This document shows positions 34,598-47,419 of a stretch of DNA of 64,000 nucleotides, in pieces. The stretch is from assembly GCA_029891345.1 (NCBI GenBank), contig CM057003.1, positions 10,234,209-10,298,208 on the forward strand. Direction: 5' to 3'. Positions within the stretch are counted from its first letter, which is position 1. The number at the start of each line of letters is the position of its first letter. A program made the position numbers and the translations under genes. This DNA is from Dryococelus australis (lineage: Eukaryota; Arthropoda; Insecta; Phasmatodea; Phasmatidae). Under the pieces are notes generated by a model. It worked only from the letters and a program-made list of their open reading frames with translations. It was not told the DNA's origin and did not search any database.

Positions 34598-36939
34598 CCG
34601 TGCTTATTTCGAAAGTTCCCATTGGTCTTGTCCGTTTGTAATCAACGAAGTGGAATTAGTTTGCAAATAAAGACTGTGAATTAGAATGGTAGTTGTGATG
34701 CACCATTCTCGCTCCATGTTTTGCTCATTGTGACGTCATAGTAGTTTTAGTAAGCCAGTATAGGCAGTTTAACTTCAGGCATTTTTATTTGCAGCACCAC
34801 CATATTCGTTATTTTTTTATGTTCTACAGTAAATTATTATTTTTCCCTTCTGTGAGCCAACCTATTTGTAAAGGTAGCTAGGGAAGTTGTTTATAACTAT
34901 TGCAGCAGTTTCTTCATTTAATGGAAGTAAATATTTATTTTCCTGTTCCTGGCTTCAGTCAGGTTATGCTAAAGCTAGGAATCCTTTCGTGGAATAAATC
35001 TAGTTTCACCTCATTGGATTGAGATCGCATTTTATCTTGCTCTTGAAGAATATCTTGCTGAAGCTTTAATAAATAACTGACGAACTTACTTGCTCAACTA
35101 TATACACCATGTTATATTAAATGCTAATAGTTTGTTCTTAAATCTACTTGAAAAATATGCATTAAATAACGTAACATCATTTCGGTTTTTTTTTTTTTTT
35201 TCACACATATTGGAACAATCTCTAATTTAAATTATTCAGGCGGGTCTAAAAATTATGGTTCCCGCACACATTCAAAGTTAAAACATTCCTTATTTTTATT
35301 TAAACGGTATCTCCAAAGACACGCCAAGTCTCTTCAGGGCTAAATTAAGTAAAATGTTACCATGTTTGTCTGGTAATTTGGTAACAAGTCCGAGTTATTT
35401 TGACGTTAATGGTCGATTGTGGTTTATCTTGGCAGTAAGATGACAGATTTTCTCTCTGCGATTTCTCGTCTTCCGTGTATAGTGGTGTTCTTTTAGTCAT
35501 TTCAGAAACTAAAAAGATTTTCGTCGCGTCACATTATACAGAAAAGATATGTTTTTAGTTATTTATTTTAACCAGAATATCATAATATAAAATATATATA
35601 TATATTTTGGAATACGATTCAAGCAGTTCGTTTTGCTTTCACACTGTGAATATTATCTTTAAAAAAATTTCTGCTGTTACAAAATTAAATCGTATCAACC
35701 CTGCCAATCTTTATGTCATTGTCCAAGAATAGGGTTTTCTGTTTGAAACATTACTTTCTGACGAAAATTCTGATGTTTCATTTCCCTCACCTCGCTGACC
35801 AGATTCTCTGGAATTACTGACAAGAATCGGCGTTAATAATATTGTGCAGATATTGCGTTGTCTTGTAAATAAGTTAAATTTATATTTACTGTCTATTCAT
35901 TATAATATCCATGATTTAATAATTTAAAACTATTCAGTTGTAAGTAAATTAAGTGAGAATCCCCGAGAAAAGACTTATCAATACAGCTCCGATTATTTCG
36001 CGTATTGATGTGGCGGCAAGTTAGACTCGATATTCCTCTACACACTCGAGACACCATCGTTTTCTTATTGGTTACTGCGATCAAGAGAGGCCTTTGTACA
36101 GCACTATTCAACATTCACTCAAACTTCTGCTTTTTATTAATTATTACTGGCTCACTGTTAAGTGGAAGTGGCTAATAAACGACGGTCAAATCACAGTAGT
36201 AGTAGAAAAAAACATATGTTTGGAGTCTACCTCGGTGCCGAACGAATTAGCGAAATTCTCGGGGCTCTACAATTGTATCTATACTTCTTTTAAGAAATTA
36301 TAAACAGAATGTACCTTAATAGAGGTAACACAATGATGCACTGGACCAGAAAATTAGTAAATGTTGATGGATGAATGACTGATTCAAAAACCATACTTAT
36401 CAGGAGTTAACATCGTTTTTAAGCACTCTGTTCATAATAACGCACTAGGAGAGCAAAAGCAATGTATCTGCTGGGTGGTTTATTCATTTCATCCCCAAAG
36501 TTACTTCAGAAGCTAAGGAATTTGAACCGAGGCAATGACAGAGTTTAATGTTTCCACTGAACAAAGGTCAGTTTTCGCTACTGGGTAGAAGTTGTACAAT
36601 CGAATGCCAATTCAATCAAAAGAGAACCCCAAGCAAGCAAGTGAGTATTCAGGAGCTGGCCTCCCCTATTATTCTAGGTTCCAAGCATTAGCATGGCTCA
36701 AGGGCTGTGTACTGGTTCATTGGTTAGCCATAAGCGTCCCGCGTCGAGGGCCCCCATGTCTCTGCAGGTTAGGAGGTTTCATATGAGTATTCTCACAGCT
36801 GTGATGTACTTTCTATGGGAACTGCTATTCGATTCCTCGCCTAAGTATTCTATGATCACCAGAATTGTCTCATACATTATTTCTAGACTGGCCGGGAAAC
36901 GACACATCTGTCTATCAGAGAAGGGCATCTTGTTCACTT
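34598..36939. other. AT-rich DNA, nothing firmly recognised
   Basis: About 2.3 kb without supported genes or repeats. A short tRNA-like GGTTCATTGGTTAGCC near 36714 lacks a B box. Confidence 0.5.
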
Positions 36940-36980
36940 CAGAGCTAGTTCAACACAAGTATGGCCATATCACTGAATAC

Positions 36981-37143
36981 AAAGGATACTTTACAAAGTG
37001 AAGCAACTTATCACTAAATTTAAAGAGTACTAGAAAGAGCGAAGCTACATATCATTGAGTCTACAGTACTAGAAAGAGCATTACTACGTATGACTGAACA
37101 TAAAGAGAACTAGGAAGATGGAAGCGACATCTCACTAAATATG
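36981..37143. repeat. Degenerate 41-bp tandem array, left part
   Basis: Units at 36981, 37022, 37063 and 37102 share AAAGAGTACTAGAAAGAGC, GAAGC and ACATATCATTGA-type blocks. The array resumes after element E1 at 38994 with CAAGAAAGAGCGAAGAAAC, showing that E1 inserted into it. Confidence 0.75.
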
Positions 37144-38993
37144 TATAGTCCATTCCCCACTGGAAGCAACTTTCTCGGAGCCCTGCTAAATATCTACTTG
37201 CAGGCCCGCTTCGTATCCTTCCGCCAAATGTAAACACACATTGCCATGTGACTGTCATGTATCATCTGTCAAAATCAATGTTTACATGCCAATGTGTGTA
37301 CATGTGTTCGTATACTTTCGCTACACCTAAACATAAACATTGAAATGTGACATTTACTTTTATACCTGTCAAATGTGTTGTTTACTGTTTACAGAGTTTC
37401 AAATAATTCTGTCGTAGGTCTACTTCAAAAATCATTTCGTACAAATATTCACAGTTTGGGCCTATTACATTATTTAGGTCAGCTTTATGACATTTTAAAA
37501 ATGCCTGAATTGACGATAATTCTTACGGTTATGTTACATTAACATATTTGTTTTCCACGACATAGCACATTACATGTAATGCACGTTAATATTTTGCCAC
37601 GACTGTGTTTAACACTGTTCAACTGAGGGGGTATTGCTTTAAAAGAACGTCTTCAGTTCCAGTAACGAAGGAATAATCAGTCCAACGGAAAAGAGACATT
37701 AAAATCAAGCACGCAACTCATGTCGCTCATTTTTAGTCATACAAACTTACAATCTAGCAGTGAACATGCACACAAATAAGCCTACCGTAATTTTTATTCC
37801 TCTCATATTTATATGTATTGCTACTTCCTGTGTATTATTAGGTTTATTGAAATTTTAAGTGGGGCTGGCCTTGGTAATTTTGTTGGAATTGGTGGTAAAT
37901 CCAATTACATGACTGTGTTTCAAACACCCAGGCCATAGGTACAAAGTTGGGATAAATAAACAGACGTGGATGTAAATAAATAACTTCGTCATAAAAACAG
38001 TTCACATCAAGTATTTGAAGTCATGCACACACACACAGATTCAGCGTAATGATCACTACGCAGCGACGCCACACTATTTTACACACAGCGGTTAACAAAA
38101 GACACCGTAATAATATATTTATTACTGCCGCGGAATCACATATTTATCACAACATCGTAAATTGCTTAGGTAGGTTTAAAAAACACAATGTCTACACACG
38201 TGATGTGGTAATTTGAAGTATTTTTTGGAGTAAGTATAATTTACGCTTCGTTTGGTAAAAAAGCAACACGCCATGTCATGGCTCGCCAAGTCTGCCAACT
38301 TCACTTTGTTTCTGCCCCGCCGTCATATCTTAATATATTAAAATAAGTATTCAAACATTAAAATCTCTTTTCGGTTGTAAATTACACATTCAAAAATCAT
38401 TATTTTGCTGTAATAAGTATGAAATAAGAAATATGCTTGAAAACATGTATAATATAAGTGTTTACTAGCGAAGTGAAACTTCCCGAGTATGAAAGAGACA
38501 AAAAAAAAACAGAGCGACAAGCCTCGCTCAACAGACACTTGCTTTCTCGCTCGATAAAACAACACCATGCCATTACGGCCTACTCGCGGTATTTTCCGCT
38601 GTTATGCTAAACTGTAAAAATTAGTTATATTGCCATCGGGGCTACCTAAATATTCCAATATTTCGATAGGCACCATTTAATTTACAAATAGTATACTAAA
38701 AAACGAGATTAAAATAATATTTTAACTGTGAACTATTTCTTACCGGTCGTTGCCAACACGTCGCTGCACTCGCTGTTGTTAATTCATATTTAAAAAGAAA
38801 TAAATATTACAAGTTATAGAAGATATTAAGGCAAAGTTTAATTTATTCAATAATACAGTACTCTAAAGTTAACCACGGTGTTATATATTTGTGGAATACC
38901 GGTTATTGAAAAAAACAAATTGACATGTTATGCCTAGAGTGTTTTTTCAAAGGTTGATTTTTATAAATCGCTTCCACTCGGGAATGGACTATA
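37144..38993. mobile_element. Non-coding TIR element E1, complete (1850 bp)
   Basis: The left end TATAGTCCATTCCCCACTGG and the right end CCACTCGGGAATGGACTATA form terminal inverted repeats. The flanks are the two halves of one 41-bp tandem array, which fixes both ends and is consistent with a TA target duplication. The left terminus continues with the shared head (GGAGCCCTGCTAAATATC, TACTTGCAGG, CCTTCCGCC). No transposase frame exists. The interior (TGACATTTACTTTTATACC, ATTTTGCCACGACTGTG, CAACATCGTAAATTGC) matches E2 along most of its length. Confidence 0.85.
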
Positions 38994-39045
38994 GAGCACA
39001 AGAAAGAGCGAAGAAACATATCATTGAATATAAAGCAACTGAAAA
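38994..39045. repeat. 41-bp tandem array, right part
   Basis: The continuation of the array interrupted by E1: AGAAAGAGCGAAGAAACATA then TCATTGAATATAAAG. Confidence 0.65.
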
Positions 39046-39249
39046 ATTACTTCTTCGATTTTAACTTTGCTGACCCGATACAAGGCGGCTATGTAATCCT
39101 TCACGTCTCTTCATGGCGCCATTATGCGGGAGTCATGTCCCTTTCATATTTCACTCCGCATTCTTCTACGACAGCCAAAAGTCGTTTCTTTACTTCATCC
39201 AGTATTTGAAAGTTGTCTGTCTTACTAACAGCTGTAAAACTCGGCGATT

Positions 39250-39330
39250 ACTTACTTACCTTCACAGAAGTGGTACCAAAATATTGTTACATGTCTTTTT
39301 CCACAAAAGTGTTATAAAGTGTGACGATCA
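39250..39330. repeat. Decayed copies of a 39-bp minisatellite
   Basis: TACCTTCACAGAAGTGGTACC and TCTTTTTCCACAAAAGTG repeat the motif seen at 40262-40612, about 1 kb away. The intervening DNA includes a GC-rich segment. Confidence 0.45.
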
Positions 39331-39399
39331 CTTTCTCACACCCGCCTGGGTCCTGGGTTTAAGCGAGACGTGCCCATCTAGGTCGTCACCTCAGTGATT

Positions 39400-39810
39400 A
39401 ATTAATTTTCACTGTCTATGCGAGGTGATGTTATAAACCAAATTGCGGTAGCCCAGAAGCCGAAATTCGGTCGCTATTGTATTGTTAGTCCCAATTTCCT
39501 CATCGAAAGTACAATAAATATAATCACCGCAGGCATCGCTCTTTACTAGCCGTCCCCCCTGAACGCTCAGGGCGCCTATCCACCAGCGGGAAACAACAAA
39601 ATATCGCGGCTTCACGCGACGCCCCCGACCTCCAAGGGAAACTCTCAGACGGCGGGTCTACGGCGAGTGTTAGAAATGCAACCCTGGTTCCTCAGACCGC
39701 GGCTCCGAAGCGAGGCAAAACGTCTCAGCCAATCAGGTGCTCCCAGTGCAAACAATAACGAAATTCCTTGTCGGTTTCGGGTGCCCCGTTAATTGCACCT
39801 TGATTAAATT
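39400..39810. promoter_or_regulatory. CpG-rich segment with CCAAT motif
   Basis: A moderately CpG-rich segment (CGGCGGGTCTACGGCGAG, CCGCGGCTCCGAAGC) is followed by CAGCCAATCAGG near 39727. No TATA or initiator was assigned and no exon was supported. Confidence 0.25.
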
Positions 39811-40261
39811 TCTACATGTTTACATTCATGTACTTATGTACCAACATATCCAACAGTCTCATTGTAAGCATTAGTAGTTATCAGTCTAATTATTAATGTT
39901 CCCCGCCTTCTGGGCGTGTGGATTCTCCTCCCACACAACTGCCAAAGCTGGCCTCCTTTTCTTTTCTGTCCCACGAAAGTCGCAAAAGTGGCCCTGTACA
40001 AAAGGGACTGGATTAGCACCCATTACGCTATCAATTATGGCCTCTTCCCTGATTTAAGCGTCCTCTTTACTATAAAATATTAAAGTTGAAATTTTTTATT
40101 ATTATTACTACCAATACAAACAGCTCAGTATGCTAATCATTGCAGATAAATTAAATTTTCAATCAATTCTAGACAATTATAACAAAAGTTATTTCTAATG
40201 GTACTTATATTCAATTTACTATAATACAGGCAACACTAAAAATGACCTGTCACAAATGTGA

Positions 40262-40612
40262 TAGTTATTTGTCTTCCTCCACAACAGCGGTATCATTTTA
40301 CAGGTTCTTGTCTTCCTTCACAAAAGCAGTTTGACTGTACAATTACCTATTACCTAGTATTCCTTCACAACAGCGGTATCATGTGAGAAGTACTTATCTT
40401 CCTTCACAAAATTGGTATCAAATTATAGTTACTTGCCTTCTTTCACAACAGCAGTATAATGTTGCACGTACCTGTCTTTCTTCAGAAAGGTGGTGCAATG
40501 TGACAAGTGCTTTTCTTTCTTCGCAACTGCGGTATCATGTGTTATTTCCTTGTCTTCCCTCACAACAGTAGTATCATGTGACAGTTACTTGTCTTCCTTT
40601 ACAACGGCGCCG
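40262..40612. repeat. Degenerate 39-bp minisatellite, about 9 units
   Basis: The repeating consensus is CTTGTCTTCCTTCACAACAG then CGGTATCATGTGACAGTTA. Units differ at many sites, so the array is old. It is open for 62 codons in one frame because the period is a multiple of three. Confidence 0.85.
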
Positions 40613-42449
40613 CATTAACGCAGAGGCGATTGGAAAGACAGCTAGTTTCGGCCAAATGCTGGGATCAACTACGAGGGAAAACATCACGCATAGTTGACGT
40701 TCATTTAATAAGGACTAAGGAGAACATCAGGTACATGGAACATGGTGGTAGAACAGGAATTACGTACCTATTATGGCGATGTCCGAAAGACGATAGGGAC
40801 TCTGGTATATAATTAGACCGGGATTAATTGGTTGTCGTGTTCTGCGGTACATAAGGGCAATATTACGGACAACACTCGAGATATCCTGGGATCAGTCCAA
40901 CCCCTGTTACCAGCGCGGATGAAATGAAGGGTCTGTGTCAGTGGAGGGAATATCGGAATACGGGAAAAGGGGTTGGTTCGGACGGGGTAAGAGGCGGGGT
41001 GGCTCTGGAAAAGCCGGAGAGGAGGAGGAGGTAATGTTTGAGTTGAGTCTTAGTTAGCTGGCCGGCTCGCAGGCAAGTGGTCCTCCTCCCGAGCTCTAAT
41101 TAGCTCGTTAAGTCCCTCGTTTCTTGCCTGAAGGGTAGAGGATTAAGGTCTCCGGAGGGACCTACGACGCTGTCCTACTAGACCGGAGGGCTTCAAGGGC
41201 TATATTTTTGTCTTCGCCTATCCTTACTTACCTCGTCGTAGGATGCACAGGAGAACGGCTAATTTTTTCCTACATGTTTTCCTGTGTTTACGTTATAGAC
41301 CTAATATTATCTCAATTGCTTCTTTCTGCCTCGTGCTGATTATTTATCCAGATTCTTGGCACTCGATGCATTCACTTTTCACTAAGTATCGACGAACATT
41401 GAAGTCATCGATTCAGTTTTAGAGAGTAATGCATTTATGTTTCTTCCAAAAAAGATGTTCAGAACTAAGTGCACGGCTACACATCTTAGTAGCCTACACC
41501 ACAGACCACTGACTTTTATGATTGGAAGTTCATACATAATTATATATAAGTGGATAGCTGAAAATAGTAGTCAATTTATTACTTATGTGCAGTGATTTGC
41601 TTTTAATAAGATAGGAGCATGGCCTGTTACTCCAGAGCCAACATGACAATAATGTGAATCGGTTTTTGCCCATCCAATTCAGAGTAATGAAATATCTGCA
41701 GCAAACAATGTTCGTTTAAGACGATGTGAAATATATTGCGAATACATAATACTGGTTTGTTTTGTGGGTGCTAAAAGTTAAACAGCACGTGAACATGGTC
41801 AAAGTTTTCTTACTAAGAATACGATGGCCAGGTACTTCGAAAGTGTTGGAGTTATACATATTTTCTTTTGAATTGTTGTCATTTCTGTTCATCATTCTTT
41901 GCTTTCCCTACAAAATAAATGGGGACAACGGGAACTAAAATATTTGCAACTTGATTCAACATTTGTTTTATAATATTGACAGTTCTGTGTTTGATGTTTG
42001 GTGACTACCCAACAGATCGTTAAAAATTAATATTTCCGAAGTTTTGTGCGAATGAAAACGTATGCGACTTTTTCTGGATATGAGAATGGCTTCAGATCAA
42101 TTACTTACGGAGAAATTGGGCGGCTCTTAACAGCGAGGTCTTGAAAACAATCAATCGTTGATCGTTTAACGTGTTCATAAGGGGAAGTTGGAGCTGTGAA
42201 TCAGAATGAAATTTCCAGGAACGGTAGCGTCCTGGAACGAACTGAGACGAAGGAGTAATTTTAGAACTGATAAAAGGAAGAGAATCGCGGATTACAAGAC
42301 AAATTCCAAGACGAGAAGGTTTTTATTTTAACTGCGAAGAAAGGGAGGGCAGAAGGGGGAAACAATGGGTTGACCTAGATTGTAAGTTATGGAGCACGTT
42401 AGCAGAGATGTACAGCATGTTGGCTGCCAAAGATTGGAGTGTAAAAAAA
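40613..42449. other. Mixed DNA with a GC-rich stretch, no gene supported
   Basis: A purine-rich and GC-rich stretch (about 40840-41180, with GAGAGGAGGAGGAGG) is followed by AT-rich DNA. No domain-bearing frame or known repeat was seen. Confidence 0.45.
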
Positions 42450-42515
42450 AAGGGGGCGGAGATATAGCATTAACCGGATACAAAGGGGGCGGAGATATAG
42501 CATTAACCGGATACA
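42450..42515. repeat. 33-bp tandem duplication
   Basis: Two identical units of AAGGGGGCGGAGATATAGC then ATTAACCGGATACA, starting at 42450 and 42483. Confidence 0.95.
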
Positions 42516-43284
42516 CTGTTGAGAGCTCTCTATTTTTATGTTTTCTTTGCACGCACACAAAAGTGTATAATTAGTTACCGATTGTATGTAGGCAAACAGA
42601 ATTGAATAAACGTATTTTATTTCAAGACAGCAGAAGAGTTTTCTTTTAAAAATCAATATATTATTTGAAAATTGATGGGTAAATGAGGGGTGAAACGCGG
42701 GTGTAATATAATACTAATTATTGTGTTACTTTCTCCAACCGCGAGTCTTTGAAGATAATCGTGTATGAATCCTCTCCTTACTTTGTTTTCAGCTAGTGCT
42801 CCAAAATATTTTATCAATGACCATCAATACTGACAATGCAATGAACACCAGAAAAAAACATTATAGGTTCATTATTCTTTTTTAATAAGAGCTTTTGTTT
42901 GGGTTGTAGTATTTGATTTCACGAAACTTTTTGATAACTTCGCGCCTTCTGGAAGATTTTACTTTTTTCCCCCTTTTATACTGTTTCTTGTCGCTGGTCT
43001 GCGCCGATGACCTTGGCCCGCCCCGCGCGAGCGGGTGGAAAGGAAAGACAGAGTAGTGATATGATAGCAGGGCGGCGAGTCATAAAGGCATCTTTTATTG
43101 ACAGGCGAGCGATAATCCCTCCAGTATTTCGAGTTATGAAGGCATTCTGTAGCAACAAACCTTTGGCGGTTCGCCGCTCCTGATCTCCGGCTGATAGAAT
43201 TTCTGTGTTTATCTTAAGAATGTTCTGGATTGCTGACCTAGATTCTCTCAGCGTAACTCGGGGTGCGTTGAACCTTTAGATGGT
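42516..43284. other. AT-rich to mixed DNA, nothing recognised
   Basis: No supported features. Confidence 0.5.
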
Positions 43285-43465
43285 CAGGGCGACTGATATA
43301 AAAGCGCATCGGGCCCCCGAATCGACGAGTGGAGTGAGTTGCTGAATGGATCAGGGGCTGACGACGAGCGGCGAGAGAATGACCAGTGGAAAGGAACTGT
43401 GCGACTGCGAGTATCAAGCAGTGAAGAGTGCGGCTGGCAGACTGGACTACTGGACTGGATGCGTG
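43285..43465 (+). promoter_or_regulatory. TATA promoter and candidate non-coding first exon
   Basis: GACTGATATAAAAGCGC (TATAAAAG at about 43297) lies at the end of a GC-rich region. About 30 bp downstream begins GAATCGACGAGTGGAGTG, and a purine-rich, stop-poor segment runs to GGATGCGTGAGTG, a good 5' splice-site match near 43460. This arrangement fits a TATA-driven first exon on the plus strand. No acceptor or coding exon was identified downstream, and an LTR promoter is an alternative. Confidence 0.35.
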
Positions 43466-45789
43466 AGTGAAAGACATTACAAATGATGGAAACAAACATA
43501 CTGAGCGTGTGTTAATGATCAGTGTGGGTTAATTAACTATATCAGAACAGAGACATTAAGAATTACTTTAACCGAAGTTGAAATAACATTAAACATTGCA
43601 CGCACTAAATAATAAAAAGCGTAATAGTGGAGATGGATAGATTAATGCTGTAAATAATAGCTTCATGAATAACTTAAAATTAAATTTTGTTCTTTTATTT
43701 TTATTAAGACCTCCATCCCACACAAACTCAGATAAACCCCTCTGGCATTCATGGGGCGGTATGATAACATGGCTTAAGGAATTTTATAGAAGTTAAATGC
43801 TGTTTTATTGCATGTGCGAATAGTGCAAAATGGTTGTTAACAGATGGTTTTTGCAAACAAGATTGATTATTACAATGTGCGTTTGAAAGTGAACCGAGCT
43901 GTTTCAAACGTGTTAGTGAAGGATATCAGGAAGACTACAAAACCTCCACTTTTTGAAGTAGGTTAAAATGTTAACATAATTAATAATGATCCAGCATCAA
44001 GGCTATTGCTAAAATACATAATAATGGAAGTTTAATAAGTTTTAGATGGAAACATATAATGCTCCTTTAAACTACTCCTTTACTTTCAGAAACTTTTTGA
44101 ATTTTAGTTAAGAATTATGGTACATGTGTACTTCTAGAAACTACTAAATACAAACTTAAATGAAAATTATTTTTAGAACCAAGGAAGGAGGTATGCGCCC
44201 AAAATTGAGTCACCCATGGCCAGAACAGCTGTCAAGTCACATGACCAACAGTGAAGAATGTGTTTGTTTAAATTTAAGTTTTCAAGACAAATTCTTTATA
44301 TTAATAAAATATTTGAATAACTTAAATATATCGTAGGTGCATTAAAAAAAGTTAGATCAAGTGTTCAAATGTCTCCAAACACATATTTGAATAAACAGGT
44401 TCCAAACTCAAATTCTAGCAAAGTTGTTGTTGATCGTGCTATTGGCAGAAACACTGCCTAATGTTAGAACAAGGAACGCGGTTACTGCGCACCTTGCATC
44501 TTCCCTCTACGGTTAGAACCGACATAATAGAATAAGCTTCGTTCTTCGCACTGGAGTGGAAAGTAAAAAAATATGACGTCCTCATGTTGTTTAATATTCT
44601 GTGATAAAACTGGATTTCTCAAAACATTGGATTAACAGTCACTTTATTTGAATGTGACAATGGAATTGAGAAATGTCTTTTCGTAACAGCTATATTTATC
44701 TTACCCACCTTTAAATTCGAAACTTCGGTTATGCTATTATTAGCTCCTTTAAAAAAAAACTAAATATGAAATTTATATTTTTCTCACGCTTGTGAATACC
44801 ATTAATGGGCGTGAATAATTAGACTATAGCATATATAATTTTCTTAATAATCTGACACAAACTTGTATGCATACAAAAGTAAATACATCTTTTCTGTATT
44901 TACCACAAGCTTAAAGGTGTTAATCACCAAATATATTCATAATTTTATACTTATGTGAAACCCCGCTCAAATTCTAGACATAACGTACAAGTATTGTTCC
45001 TCAGATAAAAATTTTTGACCACAAAGTTTTTCAATCATGGCATGCCAAAATTATAATTTTATAGTTTTGGGGACGTATAAATAAAATAAAGAAATTATTT
45101 ACAGCAAACTGAACAAAGGTGATTGAAAGGCAATGGCATAATACATTTTAAAGTATAATTAGCAATACCTATTTTACAAATAGTAATACACTTCTAAAAA
45201 TTAAGCATTTTTTTTAATTGCGAAAATATTTCACAGCGCGAGTTTAAAGCTTACTTGATGTTAAACATGATATCTTATTTCAATGCGAATTATCTGATTT
45301 CGGCGAGTTAAGTTTTTTTTCTCGTAAGTCCCAAAAAACTTAACATATAATTTTGACAGGCACCTGTGTAAAAATATGTCATGTTAAATTTTTTATTCAA
45401 GTAAATAACACTCGTAAGTAAGGTCTACAAATTGAACAACGTTTCGTACAAATATAAAATAATGCTTTTTACGGATACCAGCGCCCTGTTGTGATCAGGC
45501 CTTAGGTGGACAGCCTGCCTGATCACGCCTTCAAACATCGAACCAGGACACGAGCGTGATTGCAGTGCTCACCTTGCGACCGCAGTTGCAGAAATCCCCT
45601 CCATCTGCCAGCAATCGGGGCCGAATATGTTACATAACGTGTCCGATATAGGCCATAGAAACACGAGACGCTGCGTCGTTCATCATCAAGCAATCGCAAC
45701 GAGAATACACGGAGATGGGTATGTCCGGCCGTCGTTAACCGCCTACCAGAAACAGCCTCCGGCACCTTGAATAATTTGGGGTCTTTCCA
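43466..45789. other. AT-rich DNA, nothing recognised except a hairpin
   Basis: About 2.3 kb without a supported gene. GTGATCAGGC (45491-45500) pairs with GCCTGATCAC (45517-45526). The 80-codon minus-strand frame at 45523-45765 reaches a donor-like CAAGGTGAGC near 45570 but has no recognised domain. Confidence 0.45.
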
Positions 45790-46114
45790 AATATACTAAT
45801 GAGCATTTTTGAAATCCCTGCTTAAGATCTACTTGTATTCCCATTGTAGATTCTTCCGCCTTATGTTAAATTAACTCTGACATGGGCCTCGTAGCTTTAT
45901 CCATGCGTCGGTCGAGTGAAACTGTGAAATTATTAGAAAAGTAAATAATGCACAGATCTGCTAATGCATCAAAAAATATAAAGCGAAATAAATTATTTAA
46001 GTACTGAGTGCATGTTACTCAGTGAGCCCGTTAAAATATATGCAGGTAGGAGCAGTGACTTTTTTTTTCTAAGGTTCATTTCTAAAGTGCTCACTTTATC
46101 GTGAACAGCGTTTA
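45790..46114 (-). mobile_element. MITE family B, copy B3, internally deleted
   Basis: Reverse orientation: the head is at the left (GAGCATTTTTGAAATCCCTG, CTTAAGATCTACTTGTAT, TTCTTCCGCCTTATG) and the other terminus at the right (AAAGTGCTCACTTTATCGTG, AACAGCG). It is about 100 bp shorter than B1 and B2, having lost the GTTGGTAACGATGG to TTAGGTAACC region. Confidence 0.8.
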
Positions 46115-46454
46115 GATTGCAATAATAGTGGTGTGTGGTATTTAAACATAACAGTTGAAACTAGCATCATGATATCCTATTTAAGCTCCCCCAATTAATA
46201 ATCACGTAATTAGGTATTGTATGATCATCATGTTCGATAAACCCCATCATTTACTGTTGAGCTCTACCTTATAATTCACTCATTATTCAGCTACGTCATC
46301 AGCCCCTTCCACGTATGAAATTGACCATAAGACAATTCATTAGTCCGTAAGAGCGATTTCTTTAAGTATCGGCGTACCTTTCCGTAGAAATTTTCCCTAC
46401 GCCAGTCTCTCTCATAAGAAATCTGGGTTTCTTCACAACCTGAATAGACTACAT
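46115..46454. other. Spacer between B3 and B4, nothing recognised
   Basis: AT-rich, with no supported feature. Confidence 0.5.
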
Positions 46455-46878
46455 TAAAAGTTGTTCACAATAAAGTGAGCACTCTAGAAATGAACCTTAG
46501 AAAATTTCACTGCCCCAGTCAGCATACATTTTAACGGGCGCACTGAGTGACATTCGACCAGTAAAGTTGGTAACGATGTCTGGAAAGTAGTTCCATATTT
46601 TAAAGTAGAATAAAAATGTGTTAGGTAACCATTTGTGATAACTAATTATTTCTTTCGCTTTCCGTTTATTTTTAATGCACCAAATTGTAAAAATGAGCAG
46701 ATTTGTAAAGTATATACTTTTCTATGAATTCCACAGTTTCACGCAAGCGACGCATGAATAAAGCGATGAGGCCCATGGCAATGTTAACTTTACATAAGGC
46801 GGAGGAATACACAACGTGCATACAAGTACCTGGATCATTAGCAAGGCTAAGTGCTCATTTTACCGTGAGCAGCCTATA
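46455..46878 (+). mobile_element. MITE family B, copy B4 (about 424 bp)
   Basis: It runs from TAAAAGTTGTTCACAATAAAG to TTTACCGTGAGCAGCCTATA. It shares GTGACATTCGACCAGTAAAG, AAGTAGTTCCATATTTTAAAG and AAGGCGGAGGAATACACAAC with the other B copies. The segment at the head end (ACCTGGATCATTAGCAAGGC) has diverged from the usual TAGATCTTAAGCAGGGC. Confidence 0.85.
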
Positions 46879-47419
46879 GAAAAACTCTTCGCCAACGTTG
46901 CCATGCTAACTCCAATCAGTTTTACGTTAGAACAGTTACAACAGAAGAACCTATTTTTTTTACAAGCTTTAATTTTAACTTCACTTGTTTGTATGTACGC
47001 TAGGTGTCTGTGAGTTGCCTCTCCGGCGCCCACCGAATCACTGGCAATCACGATGTATTTGGTGGACAAGCTGACGATCACTGGTCGCGTGTAGAATTTC
47101 AGTGCCGGGGAAGTCCTCATTCACACATGGTCACGTGAGTAAAAGACCATCCAAACTTTGAAGATGAACTTTGAATACGTGTAAGATGAATAATGAATAT
47201 TCAGCACGCCGTTTCAACTTCCCGCGAAAAGAGTGCACTGAAAGTCACCTGATCGCAAGCGATACAGATGACGGACGAGTCTGCGAATGTATAAATAGTC
47301 TACCTATATAATGAGAATAAGTGAGACTAAAAGGTGAAAAATAAATTAATTGTAAAAAAAACCTTTCAATACGAAGCTTTGATTTTTTAATAAACTCAAA
47401 ATATAAAAATAATTGTAAG

